Shown piece after piece: positions 29,069-38,023 of a stretch of 64,000 nucleotides of DNA. Source of the DNA: Alloprevotella sp. OH1205_COT-284 (lineage in GTDB: Bacteria; Bacteroidota; Bacteroidia; Bacteroidales; Bacteroidaceae); contig NZ_RQYI01000004.1 of the NCBI RefSeq assembly GCF_003859795.1, positions 33,309 through 97,308 of the forward strand, written 5' to 3'. A model generated the notes under the pieces. That model had not been told where the DNA came from. It searched no databases and was given only the letters and a program-made list of their open reading frames with translations. Positions within the stretch are counted from its first letter, which is position 1, and every line of letters starts with the position of its first letter. Both the position numbers and the translations under genes were made by a program.

Positions 29069-30856
29069 ATGAAAGAGTTTTTCAAATATGTTTTGGCCAC
29101 GGTGGCAGGTTGTTTAATTGTGGGCATGTTTAGCATTATCATGTTTTTCATGATGGTGGGTATGCTTGCATCTTTGAGTGAGAAACAGGTAGATGTAAAA
29201 AAACACTCCGTACTCCATCTTAAACTGAATGGAAGTTTGGATGACCGTGCGGAAGCCGAAAACCCGATAACCTCACTGCTCGGCCGCGAAGAGTTGGAGC
29301 AACACGGCCTCGACGAATGGCTGGCGGCAATACGAGTGGCAGAAAAAGACAACAACATCGACGGCATTTATTTGGAGGGCGGTCTGTTGTCATCAGACTT
29401 TGCCACCCTCGAAGAATTGCGAACGGCTCTTCTGCGGTTCAAAAAAAGCAAAAAGTTCATTGTGGCTTATGCCGACCACTACACCCAAGGCACCTACTAT
29501 TTAGCCTCTGTTGCCGATAAGGTTCTGCTGAATCCGAGCGGCATGTTGGATTGGCACGGCATAGCCAGTCAGCCTATTTTCTATGCCGGTCTCTTGGAAA
29601 AAATCGGCATAAAAGTTCAAGTATTCAAGGTCGGAACTTACAAAAGTGCCGTCGAGCCTTACATCCTCACCCGAATGAGTGAAGCCAACAGAGAGCAAGT
29701 AAATTCTTTCATCGGCGACATTTGGAAAGGGCTTGTATCGGCCGTAGCCGACTCCCGACGCCTTTCTCCCGACACACTCAACGCCTATGCCGATCGTTAT
29801 ATCGCTTTGTCGGAAGCCGAAACGTTCAAAAAACTAAAACTCATAGATGAAACAGCCTACATAGACCAAGTGCGCGACGAACTTCGGAAACGCACCGGAG
29901 GAAAAGAAGTGCATTTGCTTTCTCCGCGCGATTTGGCCACATTGGACAAAAGTGACCTCTCCAACGGCAACAAAATCGCGGTCTATTATGCCTCCGGCGT
30001 CATTGTGGACGTACCTTCGTCGGGAGCACTTATGGGATCGGAAGATGAAATCGTAGGCAAACAGGTCGTTGAAGATTTAGACGATTTGGCCAAAGACGAC
30101 AAAATTAAGGCCGTTGTGCTCCGCATCAACTCCGGCGGTGGCAGTGCTTATGCCAGCGAACAAATGTGGAGAGCCGTTCAATTGCTCAAAAAGAAAAAGC
30201 CTGTCGTCGTTTCCATGGGAGGAAAAGCTGCCTCGGGCGGTTACTATATGGCTTGCGGTGCGAACTGTATTTTTGCCGATCCTTCCACGATTACGGGATC
30301 TATCGGAATTTTCGGTATGATTCCCGACGCTTCTCCTTTGCTTACTCAAAAACTCGGCCTGAGTTTTGATGTGGTAAAAACGAATGAATCCTCCGATTTC
30401 GGCACCATGGGACGTCCTTTTAATGCCGCCGAAAGTGCGGCTCTTCAAAGTCATGTCGATCGCGGCTACAAACTCTTTATCACCCGCGTGGCCGAAGGAC
30501 GTAGTGCCGCCGGTAAAAAAATGTCGATCGAAGATGTAGATAAAATCGGACAAGGCAGAGTTTGGACGGGAAATCAAGCCCTGAAAAACCAACTTGTAGA
30601 TAAACTCGGTTCGCTCGAAGACGCCGTAAAACATGCTGCTCAATTATCGAAAACAGAGCAGTATGCCATGGTCAAATATCCGGCACAAGAAGATTGGCTG
30701 TCCGGTCTGCAAAAAGCCGCCGATAAGGAACATTATATCGAAAGAAAGCTCCGCACGACGCTCGGTATATATTATGAACCTTTGATGATGGTAAAAGAGT
30801 TCAATCAAAACGATTGTTTACAAGCCAGAATGTTTTTTCTGCCCAATCTGAAATGA
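29069..30856 (+). CDS. sppA: Signal peptide peptidase SppA, 67K type
   Basis: Degrades cleaved signal peptides in the inner membrane. The 595-residue protein has one N-terminal membrane segment (about 5-35) and the tandem ClpP-like domains of the long SppA type. The catalytic dyad is visible: Lys192 in KVGTYKSAVEPY (first domain) and Ser389 in GKAASGGYYMACGA (second domain). The length is close to E. coli SppA (618). Its stop codon overlaps the lpxK start (ATGA), so the two are translationally coupled. Confidence 0.96.
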   Translation: MKEFFKYVLATVAGCLIVGMFSIIMFFMMVGMLASLSEKQVDVKKHSVLHLKLNGSLDDRAEAENPITSLLGREELEQHGLDEWLAAIRVAEKDNNIDGIYLEGGLLSSDFATLEELRTALLRFKKSKKFIVAYADHYTQGTYYLASVADKVLLNPSGMLDWHGIASQPIFYAGLLEKIGIKVQVFKVGTYKSAVEPYILTRMSEANREQVNSFIGDIWKGLVSAVADSRRLSPDTLNAYADRYIALSEAETFKKLKLIDETAYIDQVRDELRKRTGGKEVHLLSPRDLATLDKSDLSNGNKIAVYYASGVIVDVPSSGALMGSEDEIVGKQVVEDLDDLAKDDKIKAVVLRINSGGGSAYASEQMWRAVQLLKKKKPVVVSMGGKAASGGYYMACGANCIFADPSTITGSIGIFGMIPDASPLLTQKLGLSFDVVKTNESSDFGTMGRPFNAAESAALQSHVDRGYKLFITRVAEGRSAAGKKMSIEDVDKIGQGRVWTGNQALKNQLVDKLGSLEDAVKHAAQLSKTEQYAMVKYPAQEDWLSGLQKAADKEHYIERKLRTTLGIYYEPLMMVKEFNQNDCLQARMFFLPNLK

Positions 30857-31848
30857 AGAGATTGCTATTGCCTTTGGCATGGCTATACGGTGTCGTGACG
30901 GACATTCGGAATTGGCTGTTCGATCGTCGCCTCCTGCCTTCCAAAGGATATCACCTCCCGATCGTTTGCGTCGGCAATTTGGCTGTTGGAGGCACGGGCA
31001 AGACTCCGCACACCGAGTGGCTCATTCGCCATTTCTTGTCAGCAGGAAAAAAAATGGCGGTGTTATCTCGCGGATACGGCAGAAAGACAACAGGTTTTCA
31101 TTGGGTGGATAGCGACGACACCGCCCGATATGTTGGCGATGAACCGCTTCAAATTCGGCGCAAATTCCCCAACAGTCGTTTGCGCTGCGCCGTTTGCGAG
31201 AGCCGCCGTTTGGGCATCGACACCCTACTCGCCCACTCCGAAGATCTTGATCTCATCTTGTTGGACGATGCCTTTCAGCACCGTTATGTAGAAGCCACCT
31301 GCAATATATTATTGACGGATTACTCGAAACCATATACAACCGACCATCCGTTTCCGGCAGGACGCCTTCGCGAAAAACGCCATGGTGCTCATCGTGCCCA
31401 CATCATCATCGTGACGAAATGCCCTCAACATTTATCCTATAAACAACGAGATGCCCTTGTGCGCTCTTTGCGCCCACTTCCTCATCAAGAAGTGTTTTTC
31501 ACCACTGTCGAATATGAACCGCTGCCGGAATTGAAGAAATGCCTATTGATCACGGGCATTGCCCGCCCACGATCACTACTCGCCTTTTTGGCGTCGCTCG
31601 ACATCGAAGTGGAACACATGTCCTTTCCCGACCACCATCGTTTTACGGAAAAAGACAAAGAGCGCATTCTTCAAAAAGCACAACATCATAACACCATACT
31701 TACTACGGAAAAAGATGCTGTGCGCCTCGAAGAACTTCATTTCCCGAAAGACTTCAACGCACGTATTCAAATTATCAAAATAACGCCTTCTTTCCTTTTT
31801 GGAGAAGAGCAACATTTTCTAAAAACCTTACACAACTATGTTAGCTAA
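30853..31848 (+). CDS. lpxK: Tetraacyldisaccharide 4'-kinase
   Basis: Phosphorylates the 4' position of the lipid A precursor at the inner membrane. From ATG 30853, 331 residues: an N-terminal hydrophobic helix (LLLPLAWLYGVVTDIRNWLFD), the P-loop GNLAVGGTGKTPHT, the SRGYGRKTTGF and GDEP boxes, and DDAFQHRYV. The last 11 bases overlap the nucleoside phosphorylase gene. The frame extends upstream into sppA, but the ATGA overlap and the typical N-terminus decide the start. Confidence 0.95.
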   Translation: MKRLLLPLAWLYGVVTDIRNWLFDRRLLPSKGYHLPIVCVGNLAVGGTGKTPHTEWLIRHFLSAGKKMAVLSRGYGRKTTGFHWVDSDDTARYVGDEPLQIRRKFPNSRLRCAVCESRRLGIDTLLAHSEDLDLILLDDAFQHRYVEATCNILLTDYSKPYTTDHPFPAGRLREKRHGAHRAHIIIVTKCPQHLSYKQRDALVRSLRPLPHQEVFFTTVEYEPLPELKKCLLITGIARPRSLLAFLASLDIEVEHMSFPDHHRFTEKDKERILQKAQHHNTILTTEKDAVRLEELHFPKDFNARIQIIKITPSFLFGEEQHFLKTLHNYVS

Positions 31849-32650
31849 AATTCAAGAAACCGCCGAATGGATTAAAAAACACACCGAGCTTCGTCCTGCC
31901 ACTGCCATTATTCTCGGCACCGGCTTGGGACGCTTGGCCGAAGAAATCGAAGTAGTCAAGAAATTTTCTTACACGGATATTCCCAACTTCCCCGTTTCTA
32001 CGGTGGAAGGACACTCCGGTTGCCTTCTCTTTGGTAAATTGGGAGGCAAAGACGTGTTGGCCATGCAGGGACGTTTCCACTATTACGAGGGATATGACAT
32101 GAAAGAAGTCACCTTTCCCATTCGCGTGATGTATGAACTGGGCATCAAAACGCTCTTCGTTTCCAATGCCGCCGGAGGAATGGATCCCACGTTCAAGATC
32201 GGAGACCTAATGTTTATCACAGACCACATCAATTTCTTCCCCGAACATCCGCTTCGCGGAAAGAACTTCCCTACCGGCGATCGTTTCCCGGATATGAGCG
32301 AAACTTACGATCATCAACTTCTCGACTTGGCACGTGAAATTGCCAAAGAAAAAAACATCCGTCACGTCGAAGGAGTTTACGTAGGAACTTCCGGCCCAAC
32401 TTTTGAAACCCCTGCCGAATATAAGATGTTCCACATCCTCGGGGGGCACGCCGTAGGTATGTCCACCGTGCCCGAAGTAATCGTTGCGCACCACTGCGGC
32501 ATCAAAACTTTCGGTATTTCAATCATCACCGATTTGGGAGTTGAAGGAAAAATCGTAGAAGTCAGCCACGAAGAGGTGCAAGAAGCCGCCAATGCCGTTC
32601 AGCCTCTTATGGCCGAAATCATGCGGGAGATGATTCGCCGAAGCGAATAA
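31838..32650 (+). CDS. Purine nucleoside phosphorylase
   Basis: Cleaves (deoxy)inosine and guanosine to base and sugar phosphate for purine salvage. The 270-residue protein is of the trimeric (mammalian-like, PunA/DeoD-II) type: ILGTGLGRLAEEIE, VEGHSGCLLFGKLGGKDV, MQGRFHYYEGYDM, VSNAAGGMDP, the GPTFETPAEYKM and VGMSTVPEVIVA motifs, and GIKTFGISIITD. The length is normal. It overlaps lpxK by 11 bases. Confidence 0.95.
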   Translation: MLAKIQETAEWIKKHTELRPATAIILGTGLGRLAEEIEVVKKFSYTDIPNFPVSTVEGHSGCLLFGKLGGKDVLAMQGRFHYYEGYDMKEVTFPIRVMYELGIKTLFVSNAAGGMDPTFKIGDLMFITDHINFFPEHPLRGKNFPTGDRFPDMSETYDHQLLDLAREIAKEKNIRHVEGVYVGTSGPTFETPAEYKMFHILGGHAVGMSTVPEVIVAHHCGIKTFGISIITDLGVEGKIVEVSHEEVQEAANAVQPLMAEIMREMIRRSE

Positions 32651-32714
32651 ATCAACTCCACACATGTTTTTTGAGGATGAGTCTATATTGAAACGCAGAA
32701 ATTAAAGCCTCCGA

Positions 32715-32746
32715 TTGCACACATTGCAAAAAAATGCGTAAATTTG
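32715..32746 (+). promoter_or_regulatory. Promoter of the tetR-fabG pair
   Basis: TTG (32715-32717), 21 bases, TAAATTTG (32739-32746). The ATG follows at 32770. This separates the pair from the punA transcript. Confidence 0.6.
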
Positions 32747-32769
32747 CGGTAGTATAAAATTTTCTGCCT

Positions 32770-33372
32770 ATGTCCATTAGCAAAACCCGTCAGAAGCTCA
32801 TAGAAGTTGCTCGCGAGCTCTTTGCCAAGAAAGGTATAGATGGTACGACCATGAATGACATTGCGACAGCCTCCCAAAAAGGGCGTCGCACGCTTTACAC
32901 CTATTTCCGAAACAAAGACGAAGTTTATTACGCCGTCATTGAAGACGAATTGGAGCACCTTTCCGAAGAGATGGACAAAGTCGTAAAACTCCCCACTCCT
33001 CCCGATCAAAAAATCGTTGCCCTCATTTACACGCACCTCAATCTGATAAAAGATGTCGTAAAGCGCAACGGCACGCTCCGTGCCGAGTTCTTCCGCGATA
33101 TTAGCTTGGTAGAGCGTGCCCGCCGCAAGTTTGATTTGGAAGAGATCAACGCATTGCGCAAAATTCTGCAAGAAGGCGTTGATTCGGGAATGTTCAAAAT
33201 CGATCATGTCAATCTTGCAGCCGATGTCATCCACTATGCCGTGAAAGGAATCGAAATTCCTTTTATGTACGACAGACTCGGAGAAGGCCTCTCAATGGAG
33301 GACAGCGTGCATGTGGTCGAGCGATTCATCCAACGCGCTTTGGGCGTAACTTCCAACTCCAATAATTCCTAA
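32770..33372 (+). CDS. TetR/AcrR-family transcriptional regulator
   Basis: A 200-residue repressor-type protein. The N-terminal helix-turn-helix (about residues 6-55) shows LIEVARELFAKKGIDGTTMNDIATAS followed by TLYTYFRNKDEVYYAVIEDE, typical TetR. The C-terminal ligand domain is helical and not recognisable. It lies 12 bases before fabG, under its own promoter; this arrangement suggests control of fatty acid synthesis, but the ligand is unknown. I see no obvious palindromic operator near 32715-32746. Confidence 0.93.
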   Translation: MSISKTRQKLIEVARELFAKKGIDGTTMNDIATASQKGRRTLYTYFRNKDEVYYAVIEDELEHLSEEMDKVVKLPTPPDQKIVALIYTHLNLIKDVVKRNGTLRAEFFRDISLVERARRKFDLEEINALRKILQEGVDSGMFKIDHVNLAADVIHYAVKGIEIPFMYDRLGEGLSMEDSVHVVERFIQRALGVTSNSNNS

Positions 33373-33384
33373 ACTATATTACCT

Positions 33385-34131
33385 ATGGGACTTTTATCCG
33401 GTAAAACAGCCATCATCACCGGTGCCGCACGCGGTATTGGCAAGGCACTTGCCTTGAAATTTGCCGAAGAAGGCGCAAACATCGCATTCACCGATCTCGT
33501 CATCGACGAAAACGGAGAAGCCACTCGTCGCGAAATCGAAGCCAAAGGCGTGAAATGCCTTGCTTATGCTTCCAACGCCGCCAATTTTGACGAAACCGAA
33601 GAAATCGTGAAAAAGATTCACGCCGATTTCGGCCAAATCGACATTCTCGTCAATAATGCCGGTATTACCAAAGACGGACTTATGCTCCGCATGAGCGAAG
33701 CTCAATGGGACGCTGTCATCAATGTCAATCTCAAATCGGCTTTCAATTTCATCCACGCCTGTCTTCCCATCATGATGCGCCAACGTGGCGGTTCGATCAT
33801 CAATATGTCGAGTGTCGTGGGCGTTCATGGAAATGCCGGTCAAGCCAACTACGCAGCTTCAAAAGCCGGTATGATTGCTTTGGCCAAGAGTGTTGCCCAA
33901 GAAATGGGAAGCCGTGGCATCCGTGCCAACAGCATTGCCCCCGGATTTATTGAAACCGAAATGACACACCAACTCCCGGAAGAGGTTCGTAAGGACTGGA
34001 TGCAGAAAATCCCCCTCCGCCGCGGCGGACAGACAGACGATGTTGCCAATGTGGCCGTCTTCCTCGCTTCCGACCTTTCGGCCTATGTCACCGGACAAGT
34101 TATTCAAGTCGACGGCGGCATGAACACCTAA
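33385..34131 (+). CDS. fabG: 3-oxoacyl-[acyl-carrier-protein] reductase
   Basis: The NADPH-dependent reductase of the fatty acid elongation cycle. The 248-residue short-chain dehydrogenase has the cofactor motif TGAARGIGKALA, the NNAG motif (LVNNAGITKDGLMLRMSE), the catalytic Ser and Tyr-x3-Lys in SSVVGVHGNAGQANYAASKAG, and the C-terminal VTGQVIQVDGGMNT. GITKDGLMLRM is highly diagnostic of FabG. It follows the TetR gene by 12 bases and ends at a strong terminator. Confidence 0.97.
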   Translation: MGLLSGKTAIITGAARGIGKALALKFAEEGANIAFTDLVIDENGEATRREIEAKGVKCLAYASNAANFDETEEIVKKIHADFGQIDILVNNAGITKDGLMLRMSEAQWDAVINVNLKSAFNFIHACLPIMMRQRGGSIINMSSVVGVHGNAGQANYAASKAGMIALAKSVAQEMGSRGIRANSIAPGFIETEMTHQLPEEVRKDWMQKIPLRRGGQTDDVANVAVFLASDLSAYVTGQVIQVDGGMNT

Positions 34132-34157
34132 ACCGCTACTCATTGCAGTATAAACAG

Positions 34158-34195
34158 TGCCAATGTGCTTTCTATTGAGCACATTGGCATTTTTT
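34158..34195 (+). terminator. Rho-independent terminator after fabG
   Basis: Perfect 12-bp stem TGCCAATGTGCT (34158-34169) / AGCACATTGGCA (34178-34189), 8-base loop, followed by six T residues (34190-34195). Confidence 0.9.
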
Positions 34196-34218
34196 CTTTT
34201 TCCCAACTCTTTCCTCTC

Positions 34219-34917
34219 ATGAACGTCCTTTACGAAGACAACCATTTGATCATCATCAACAAGTCGGCAGGCGAAATCGTTCAAGGCGATAAAACGGGCG
34301 ATGCCACCTTGGCCGATGCCGTGAAGGCCTATATCAAAATAAAATACAATAAGCCGGGAGAGGTGTTTCTCGGAACGGTTCATCGTTTGGATCGTCCCGT
34401 GAGCGGTGTGGTGGTCTATGCCCGAACTTCCAAAGCATTAACGCGGCTCAACGAAATGTTTCGCAAAGGTGAGGTAAGAAAAACCTATCATGCCATCACT
34501 CCCACGACTCCCGAAAAGCGGAAAGCATCCTTGCCTCTTCTCAGTCAAAATCCCACTACGCTGACTCATTTTCTGACTCGAAACGAGAAGCAAAACAAAG
34601 CTTATGCTTATGAGGAGGAAATAAGGAACAGTAAAAAAGCCGTGCTTGATCTGCGAGTTTTGAGAAGAGGAGCCACCACTCAACTCTTGGAGGTAAATCT
34701 GCACACCGGTCGTCATCATCAAATTCGCTGCCAACTTTCGGCCATCGGCCTCCCCATTCGGGGCGATTTGAAATATGGTGCTCCACGTTCCAATCCCGAT
34801 GGAAGCATTTGTCTGCATGCCCGCCACATCTCTTTCATACATCCGGTATCGAAAGCCCTCATCAGCGTAACTGCTCCCTACCCCACACTCAATATTTGGA
34901 AAGTCTACGAAGACTAA
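34219..34917 (+). CDS. RluA-family RNA pseudouridine synthase
   Basis: 232 residues from ATG 34219 (MNVLYEDNHLIIINKSAG), which is the usual start for short RluA-type enzymes; the ORF extends upstream through the fabG terminator and that part is not coding. The catalytic Asp is in GTVHRLDRPVSGVVVYA, and the LHTGRHHQIRCQL motif is conserved. There is no S4 domain, so it is like RluA/TruC/YqcB forms. The target RNA is not predictable. The neighbour on the other strand is convergent, with 7 bases between the ends. Confidence 0.93.
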   Translation: MNVLYEDNHLIIINKSAGEIVQGDKTGDATLADAVKAYIKIKYNKPGEVFLGTVHRLDRPVSGVVVYARTSKALTRLNEMFRKGEVRKTYHAITPTTPEKRKASLPLLSQNPTTLTHFLTRNEKQNKAYAYEEEIRNSKKAVLDLRVLRRGATTQLLEVNLHTGRHHQIRCQLSAIGLPIRGDLKYGAPRSNPDGSICLHARHISFIHPVSKALISVTAPYPTLNIWKVYED

Positions 34918-34924
34918 AACGGTG

Positions 34925-35857
34925 TTACTCGGCCAGAGTTCCCAAACACAGACAAATCATGCTGAGAAAGACAAACAGCAGATCTAACGCCTTGGAACGC
35001 AGATTTTGTTCTTTCAACAGAAATGCGCCGAAAAGAAAACTTACCAAGACACTGCTGCGACGCGTCATCGAAACGACGGCAATCAATGCGTCGGGTTGAG
35101 AAAGCGCAAAGAAATAAAACAAATCGGCAGCCGAGATGAATACGCTGATGCCCACTATCGTCCACCTCCATTGGAAAGAGGTGGATTTTTTTCGTTGCGG
35201 CCACCACAAGAAGCCGAACACAATGCTCATCAAAACGACTTGATAGAAATTAAACCAAGCCTGCACAAAAACGGCATTTAATCCCAAACCTCCGGAAGAG
35301 GACGGAGCCAACAGAAACTTATCATAAAGTCCGCTGCATGCTCCCAAAACGGCAGCGGCTACGAGAAAATAAATTCTCCGATTGTGTGCAAAGTGGATTC
35401 CCTCTTTCTTGCCACTGCGGCTCAACATGAAAAACGAAATCAAAGCCAATAAAACCCCGCTCCATTGCCAAAAATTCAAAGTTTCTTGGAAAACGAGCAA
35501 AGCCCCGATTAAAGTCATCACCGGGCGTGTGGCATTGACCGGTCCGACAATGGTCAGCGGAAGATGCTTTATGGCAAAATAGCCGAAAATCCAAGAAGAA
35601 AGTACGATGACGGCTTTGAGCATCACCCAGCGATGCCAATCCCAGCCGGCCGCAGGCACATGCCAATGGCTTGTTTCCAAGAGAAAGCCCACCTTGGATA
35701 AAACCACAATCGGCAAAAACAAGGCGCTGCTGATCAGCGTATTGATCAGCAACACCGGAATAACGGCATTGTCTCGGAGCGATTGCTTCTTAAAAACATC
35801 GTAACACCCCAACAAAATGGCCGAAGCCACAGCCAAAAGAAACCACATAAGATTCAA
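34925..35857 (-). CDS. EamA/DMT-family membrane transporter
   Basis: 310 residues with about ten membrane segments arranged as two EamA repeats (for example WFLLAVASAILLGCYDVF at the N-terminus and VSFLFGAFLLKEQNLRSKALDLLFVFL at the C-terminus). The family exports metabolites or amino acids; the substrate is unknown here. NATRPVMTLIGALLVFQETL in the middle is typical of the first repeat's end. It lies 10 bases downstream of truA, in the same direction, and converges with the rluA-type gene. Confidence 0.88.
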   Translation of the reverse strand: MNLMWFLLAVASAILLGCYDVFKKQSLRDNAVIPVLLINTLISSALFLPIVVLSKVGFLLETSHWHVPAAGWDWHRWVMLKAVIVLSSWIFGYFAIKHLPLTIVGPVNATRPVMTLIGALLVFQETLNFWQWSGVLLALISFFMLSRSGKKEGIHFAHNRRIYFLVAAAVLGACSGLYDKFLLAPSSSGGLGLNAVFVQAWFNFYQVVLMSIVFGFLWWPQRKKSTSFQWRWTIVGISVFISAADLFYFFALSQPDALIAVVSMTRRSSVLVSFLFGAFLLKEQNLRSKALDLLFVFLSMICLCLGTLAE

Positions 35858-35867
35858 ATATCAACAT

Positions 35868-36596
35868 TCAATATTCCACATCAACCAAAAACAAAGCGTT
35901 GCCGGCAACGCTTTCTCCGGCCGAACAACGATTGCGTGCAGCAATGACCGCTCTGAATTCATCGATGCTCATGCGTCCGCGTCCCACTTCCAAAAGCGTG
36001 CCGACAATGGCGCGCACCATGTTGCGCAAGAAACGGTTGGCCGTAATTTCAAACCGCCAATAGTCTTCTTCCACTTGCACCCATTTGGCAACAGAAACAT
36101 CGCAAATATTCGTTTTTTGGTCATTGTTCAGTTTTGAGAAACTGGTGAAATCCTCCACAGAGAGCAATATCTCCGCTGCCGCATTCATTTTTTCATAATC
36201 GGGCATGAACGGCAGTCGGTGAGCATAGTGGCGGCGAAACGGATGCTTGTGCGTATAGACAAAATAGTGGTATGTACGCCGAATGGCATCGAACCGTGCA
36301 TGCAAGCTGTCGGGCACACGTTTCACACTGTCTATGGCGATGTCTTCGGGAACAATGCGATTCAGGCGAAAAGCAAAGTCCGTGGTGTCCAGCTCTCGAT
36401 CGGTATCGAAATGAGCCACCATTTTTGCAGCATGCACTCCCGTATCGGTGCGGCCTGCGCCAACACATTGCGTAGGCACCGGGAGCAATTTGGAGAGGGC
36501 GTCGTTCAAACGCGCTTGAACACTGTCGGCATTGGGTTGCACCTGCCACCCGTGATAACGAGTGCCGTCGAAAGCAAACGTGATAAAATACCTCAT
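35868..36596 (-). CDS. truA: tRNA pseudouridine(38-40) synthase TruA
   Basis: Modifies U38-U40 in the tRNA anticodon stem. The 242-residue protein begins MRYFITFAFDGTRYHGWQVQ and has the catalytic Asp51 in GAGRTDTGVHA, the FHARFDAIRRTYHYFV-like segment (SLHARFDA) and the C-terminal RFLRNMVRAIVGTLLEVGRG. Length and motifs are fully typical. It lies after the repeat region at 36647-36700 and about 250 bases from rplI, which is transcribed in the same direction. Confidence 0.97.
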   Translation of the reverse strand: MRYFITFAFDGTRYHGWQVQPNADSVQARLNDALSKLLPVPTQCVGAGRTDTGVHAAKMVAHFDTDRELDTTDFAFRLNRIVPEDIAIDSVKRVPDSLHARFDAIRRTYHYFVYTHKHPFRRHYAHRLPFMPDYEKMNAAAEILLSVEDFTSFSKLNNDQKTNICDVSVAKWVQVEEDYWRFEITANRFLRNMVRAIVGTLLEVGRGRMSIDEFRAVIAARNRCSAGESVAGNALFLVDVEY

Positions 36597-36646
36597 ACTC
36601 TTCGATAGTTGCGACGCGACTGCTGCGATTGAGGTTGTGCAAACAG

Positions 36647-36700
36647 GCTCTGAGGTAGAAAATTCTACCTCAGAGCTAAAAAAAACTACCTCTTAGGTAG
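36647..36700. repeat. Intergenic repeat family 1, copy C
   Basis: Perfect 14-bp inverted repeat GCTCTGAGGTAGAA (36647-36660) / TTCTACCTCAGAGC (36663-36676), 2-base centre, followed by CTACCTCTTAGGTAG (36686-36700), a smaller inverted repeat. The centre shares 20 of 21 bases with copy D (46120). Confidence 0.75.
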
Positions 36701-36785
36701 ATTTTCCGCCCTCTTCGGTAGAAAAACAAGCCTATATGGTAAGCCGTGTTTCGCATGAGCCACGCCGACAGAACGATAAACAAAA

Positions 36786-36816
36786 TGCGCCACACTCTGA
36801 AACAGCGTGTGGCGCA
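36786..36816 (-). terminator. Terminator of rpsF-rpsR-rplI operon
   Basis: 10-bp stem TGCGCCACAC (36786-36795) / GTGTGGCGCA (36807-36816), 11-base loop; on the minus strand it is followed by TTTTGTTT. Confidence 0.75.
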
Positions 36817-36852
36817 ATGATTGTATGGTCGGCAGGGTTACTGCTGCGAAGA

Positions 36853-37302
36853 TCAAGCCTCTTCGGCCACTACTTCGAAAGCAACTTCTGCGGAAACTTC
36901 TTTGTGGAGCTTCACTACTGCGGTGTAAGAGCCGATGGCTTTCACATCTTTGAGAACGATGCTCTTGCGGTCTACTTCGATGCCGCGAGCCGCGAGTTCT
37001 TCTGCAATGTGAAGAGGAGTGATCGATCCGTAGATCGCACCAGTTGCACTCACCTTGGTGGCAATCTTCACGCCTTCCACAGCATTGATCTTCTCGGCAA
37101 GAGCGATGGCATCGTTCTTGATTTTTTCGAGTTTGTGAGCTTGCTGTTTGAGGTTCTCTGCCAAAATTTTCTTGGCCGAAGGCGATGCAATGACAGCCTT
37201 TCCTGTGGGGATGAGGAAGTTACGGCCGTATCCGTCCTTAACGGTTACGATTTCGTTTTTGAAACCGAGACCTTGTACGTTTTCTTTCAGAATGATTTCC
37301 AT
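36853..37302 (-). CDS. rplI: Ribosomal protein bL9
   Basis: A 149-residue 50S protein: N-terminal domain (MEIILKENVQGLGFKNEIVTVKDGYGRNFLIPTGKA) binding 23S rRNA, a long linker helix and a C-terminal domain. It is the third gene of the rpsF-rpsR-rplI operon, 18 bases after rpsR. Unusually for this phylum it has a full AGGAGG 7 bases before the ATG (minus strand, 37315-37310). It ends before a strong terminator (36786-36816). Confidence 0.98.
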   Translation of the reverse strand: MEIILKENVQGLGFKNEIVTVKDGYGRNFLIPTGKAVIASPSAKKILAENLKQQAHKLEKIKNDAIALAEKINAVEGVKIATKVSATGAIYGSITPLHIAEELAARGIEVDRKSIVLKDVKAIGSYTAVVKLHKEVSAEVAFEVVAEEA

Positions 37303-37308
37303 GTGTAT

Positions 37309-37316
37309 ACCTCCTC
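37309..37316 (-). promoter_or_regulatory. Strong Shine-Dalgarno sequence of rplI
   Basis: GAGGAGGT on the minus strand (plus strand ACCTCCTC), 7 bases from the ATG at 37302-37300. Among the 50-odd genes inspected here only rplI and rpsR have AGGAGG at this place. Confidence 0.8.
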
Positions 37317-37320
37317 TTTA

Positions 37321-37587
37321 TTATTTCATCAAATCGGTTACGTAGGGAAGAAGAGCCAAGTGGCGGGCACGTTTCACGGCCTGAGCCACACGGCGTTGAA
37401 ACTTCAAGGAAGTACCGGTGATGCGACGGGGGAGAATTTTACCCTGCTCGTTGAGGAACTTCTTGAGGAATTCGGGGTCCTTGTAATCAATATACTTGAT
37501 GCCGCTCTTCTTGAAACGGCAGTATTTCTTTTTCTTGACGTCAACGGTGGGGGGAGTCAAGTAGCGAATTTCAGATGCTTGTGCCAT
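37321..37587 (-). CDS. rpsR: Ribosomal protein bS18
   Basis: An 88-residue 30S protein that pairs with bS6. The ATG at 37587 ([13 protein letters not shown]) is chosen over 37629 because it has AGGAGG 9 bases upstream and gives the usual length. The conserved core [23 protein letters not shown] and [32 protein letters not shown] is intact. It lies 4 bases after the rpsF stop codon (37592), with its Shine-Dalgarno sequence overlapping the end of rpsF. Confidence 0.97.
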   Translation of the reverse strand: MAQASEIRYLTPPTVDVKKKKYCRFKKSGIKYIDYKDPEFLKKFLNEQGKILPRRITGTSLKFQRRVAQAVKRARHLALLPYVTDLMK

Positions 37588-37591
37588 GTTT

Positions 37592-37930
37592 TTAGTCCTC
37601 CTTTTTGTTTGAACGACGCTTAGCAGCATATTCGGCTGCGTATTTGTCGAGTTTTACGGTAAGAAAACGGATTACGCGCTCGTCGCGGCGGAAACCGATC
37701 TCCAACTTTTCTACAACGGCGGGTTCGGCTTTGAATTCCAGCAACTGATAGAAACCGGTGCTCTTCTTATCAATGGCATAGGCCATCTTTTTGAGTCCCC
37801 AGTTTTCTTCATTGATAATCTCCGCACCTTGTTGGGCGAGAATACCTTTGAACTTTTCGACCGTCTCCTTCATCTGAACATCAGACAAAACGGGAGTAAG
37901 GATGAAAACGGTCTCATACTGATTCATCAT
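37592..37930 (-). CDS. rpsF: Ribosomal protein bS6
   Basis: A 112-residue 30S protein, first gene of the operon. The N-terminus [19 protein letters not shown] and the segments [24 protein letters not shown] and [13 protein letters not shown] are typical. The ATG at 37927 is an equally possible start. It has no Shine-Dalgarno sequence, unlike rpsR and rplI. In Bacteroidetes, bS6, bS18 and bS21 form the pocket that hides the anti-Shine-Dalgarno end of 16S rRNA. A promoter lies about 95 bases upstream. Confidence 0.97.
   Translation of the reverse strand: MMNQYETVFILTPVLSDVQMKETVEKFKGILAQQGAEIINEENWGLKKMAYAIDKKSTGFYQLLEFKAEPAVVEKLEIGFRRDERVIRFLTVKLDKYAAEYAAKRRSNKKED
37596..37603 (-). promoter_or_regulatory. 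Strong Shine-Dalgarno sequence of rpsR
   Basis: AAGGAGGA on the minus strand (plus strand TCCTCCTT), 9 bases from the ATG at 37587-37585, inside the last codons of rpsF. Confidence 0.8.
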
Positions 37931-38023
37931 GGTGTGATTGAATTGAGAAAATTATGAATATAAGAAATATGCTTTCGGACACGCAGTCGTCCAAAAACGA
38001 CACGATGAACCCTAAAAGCGGTG

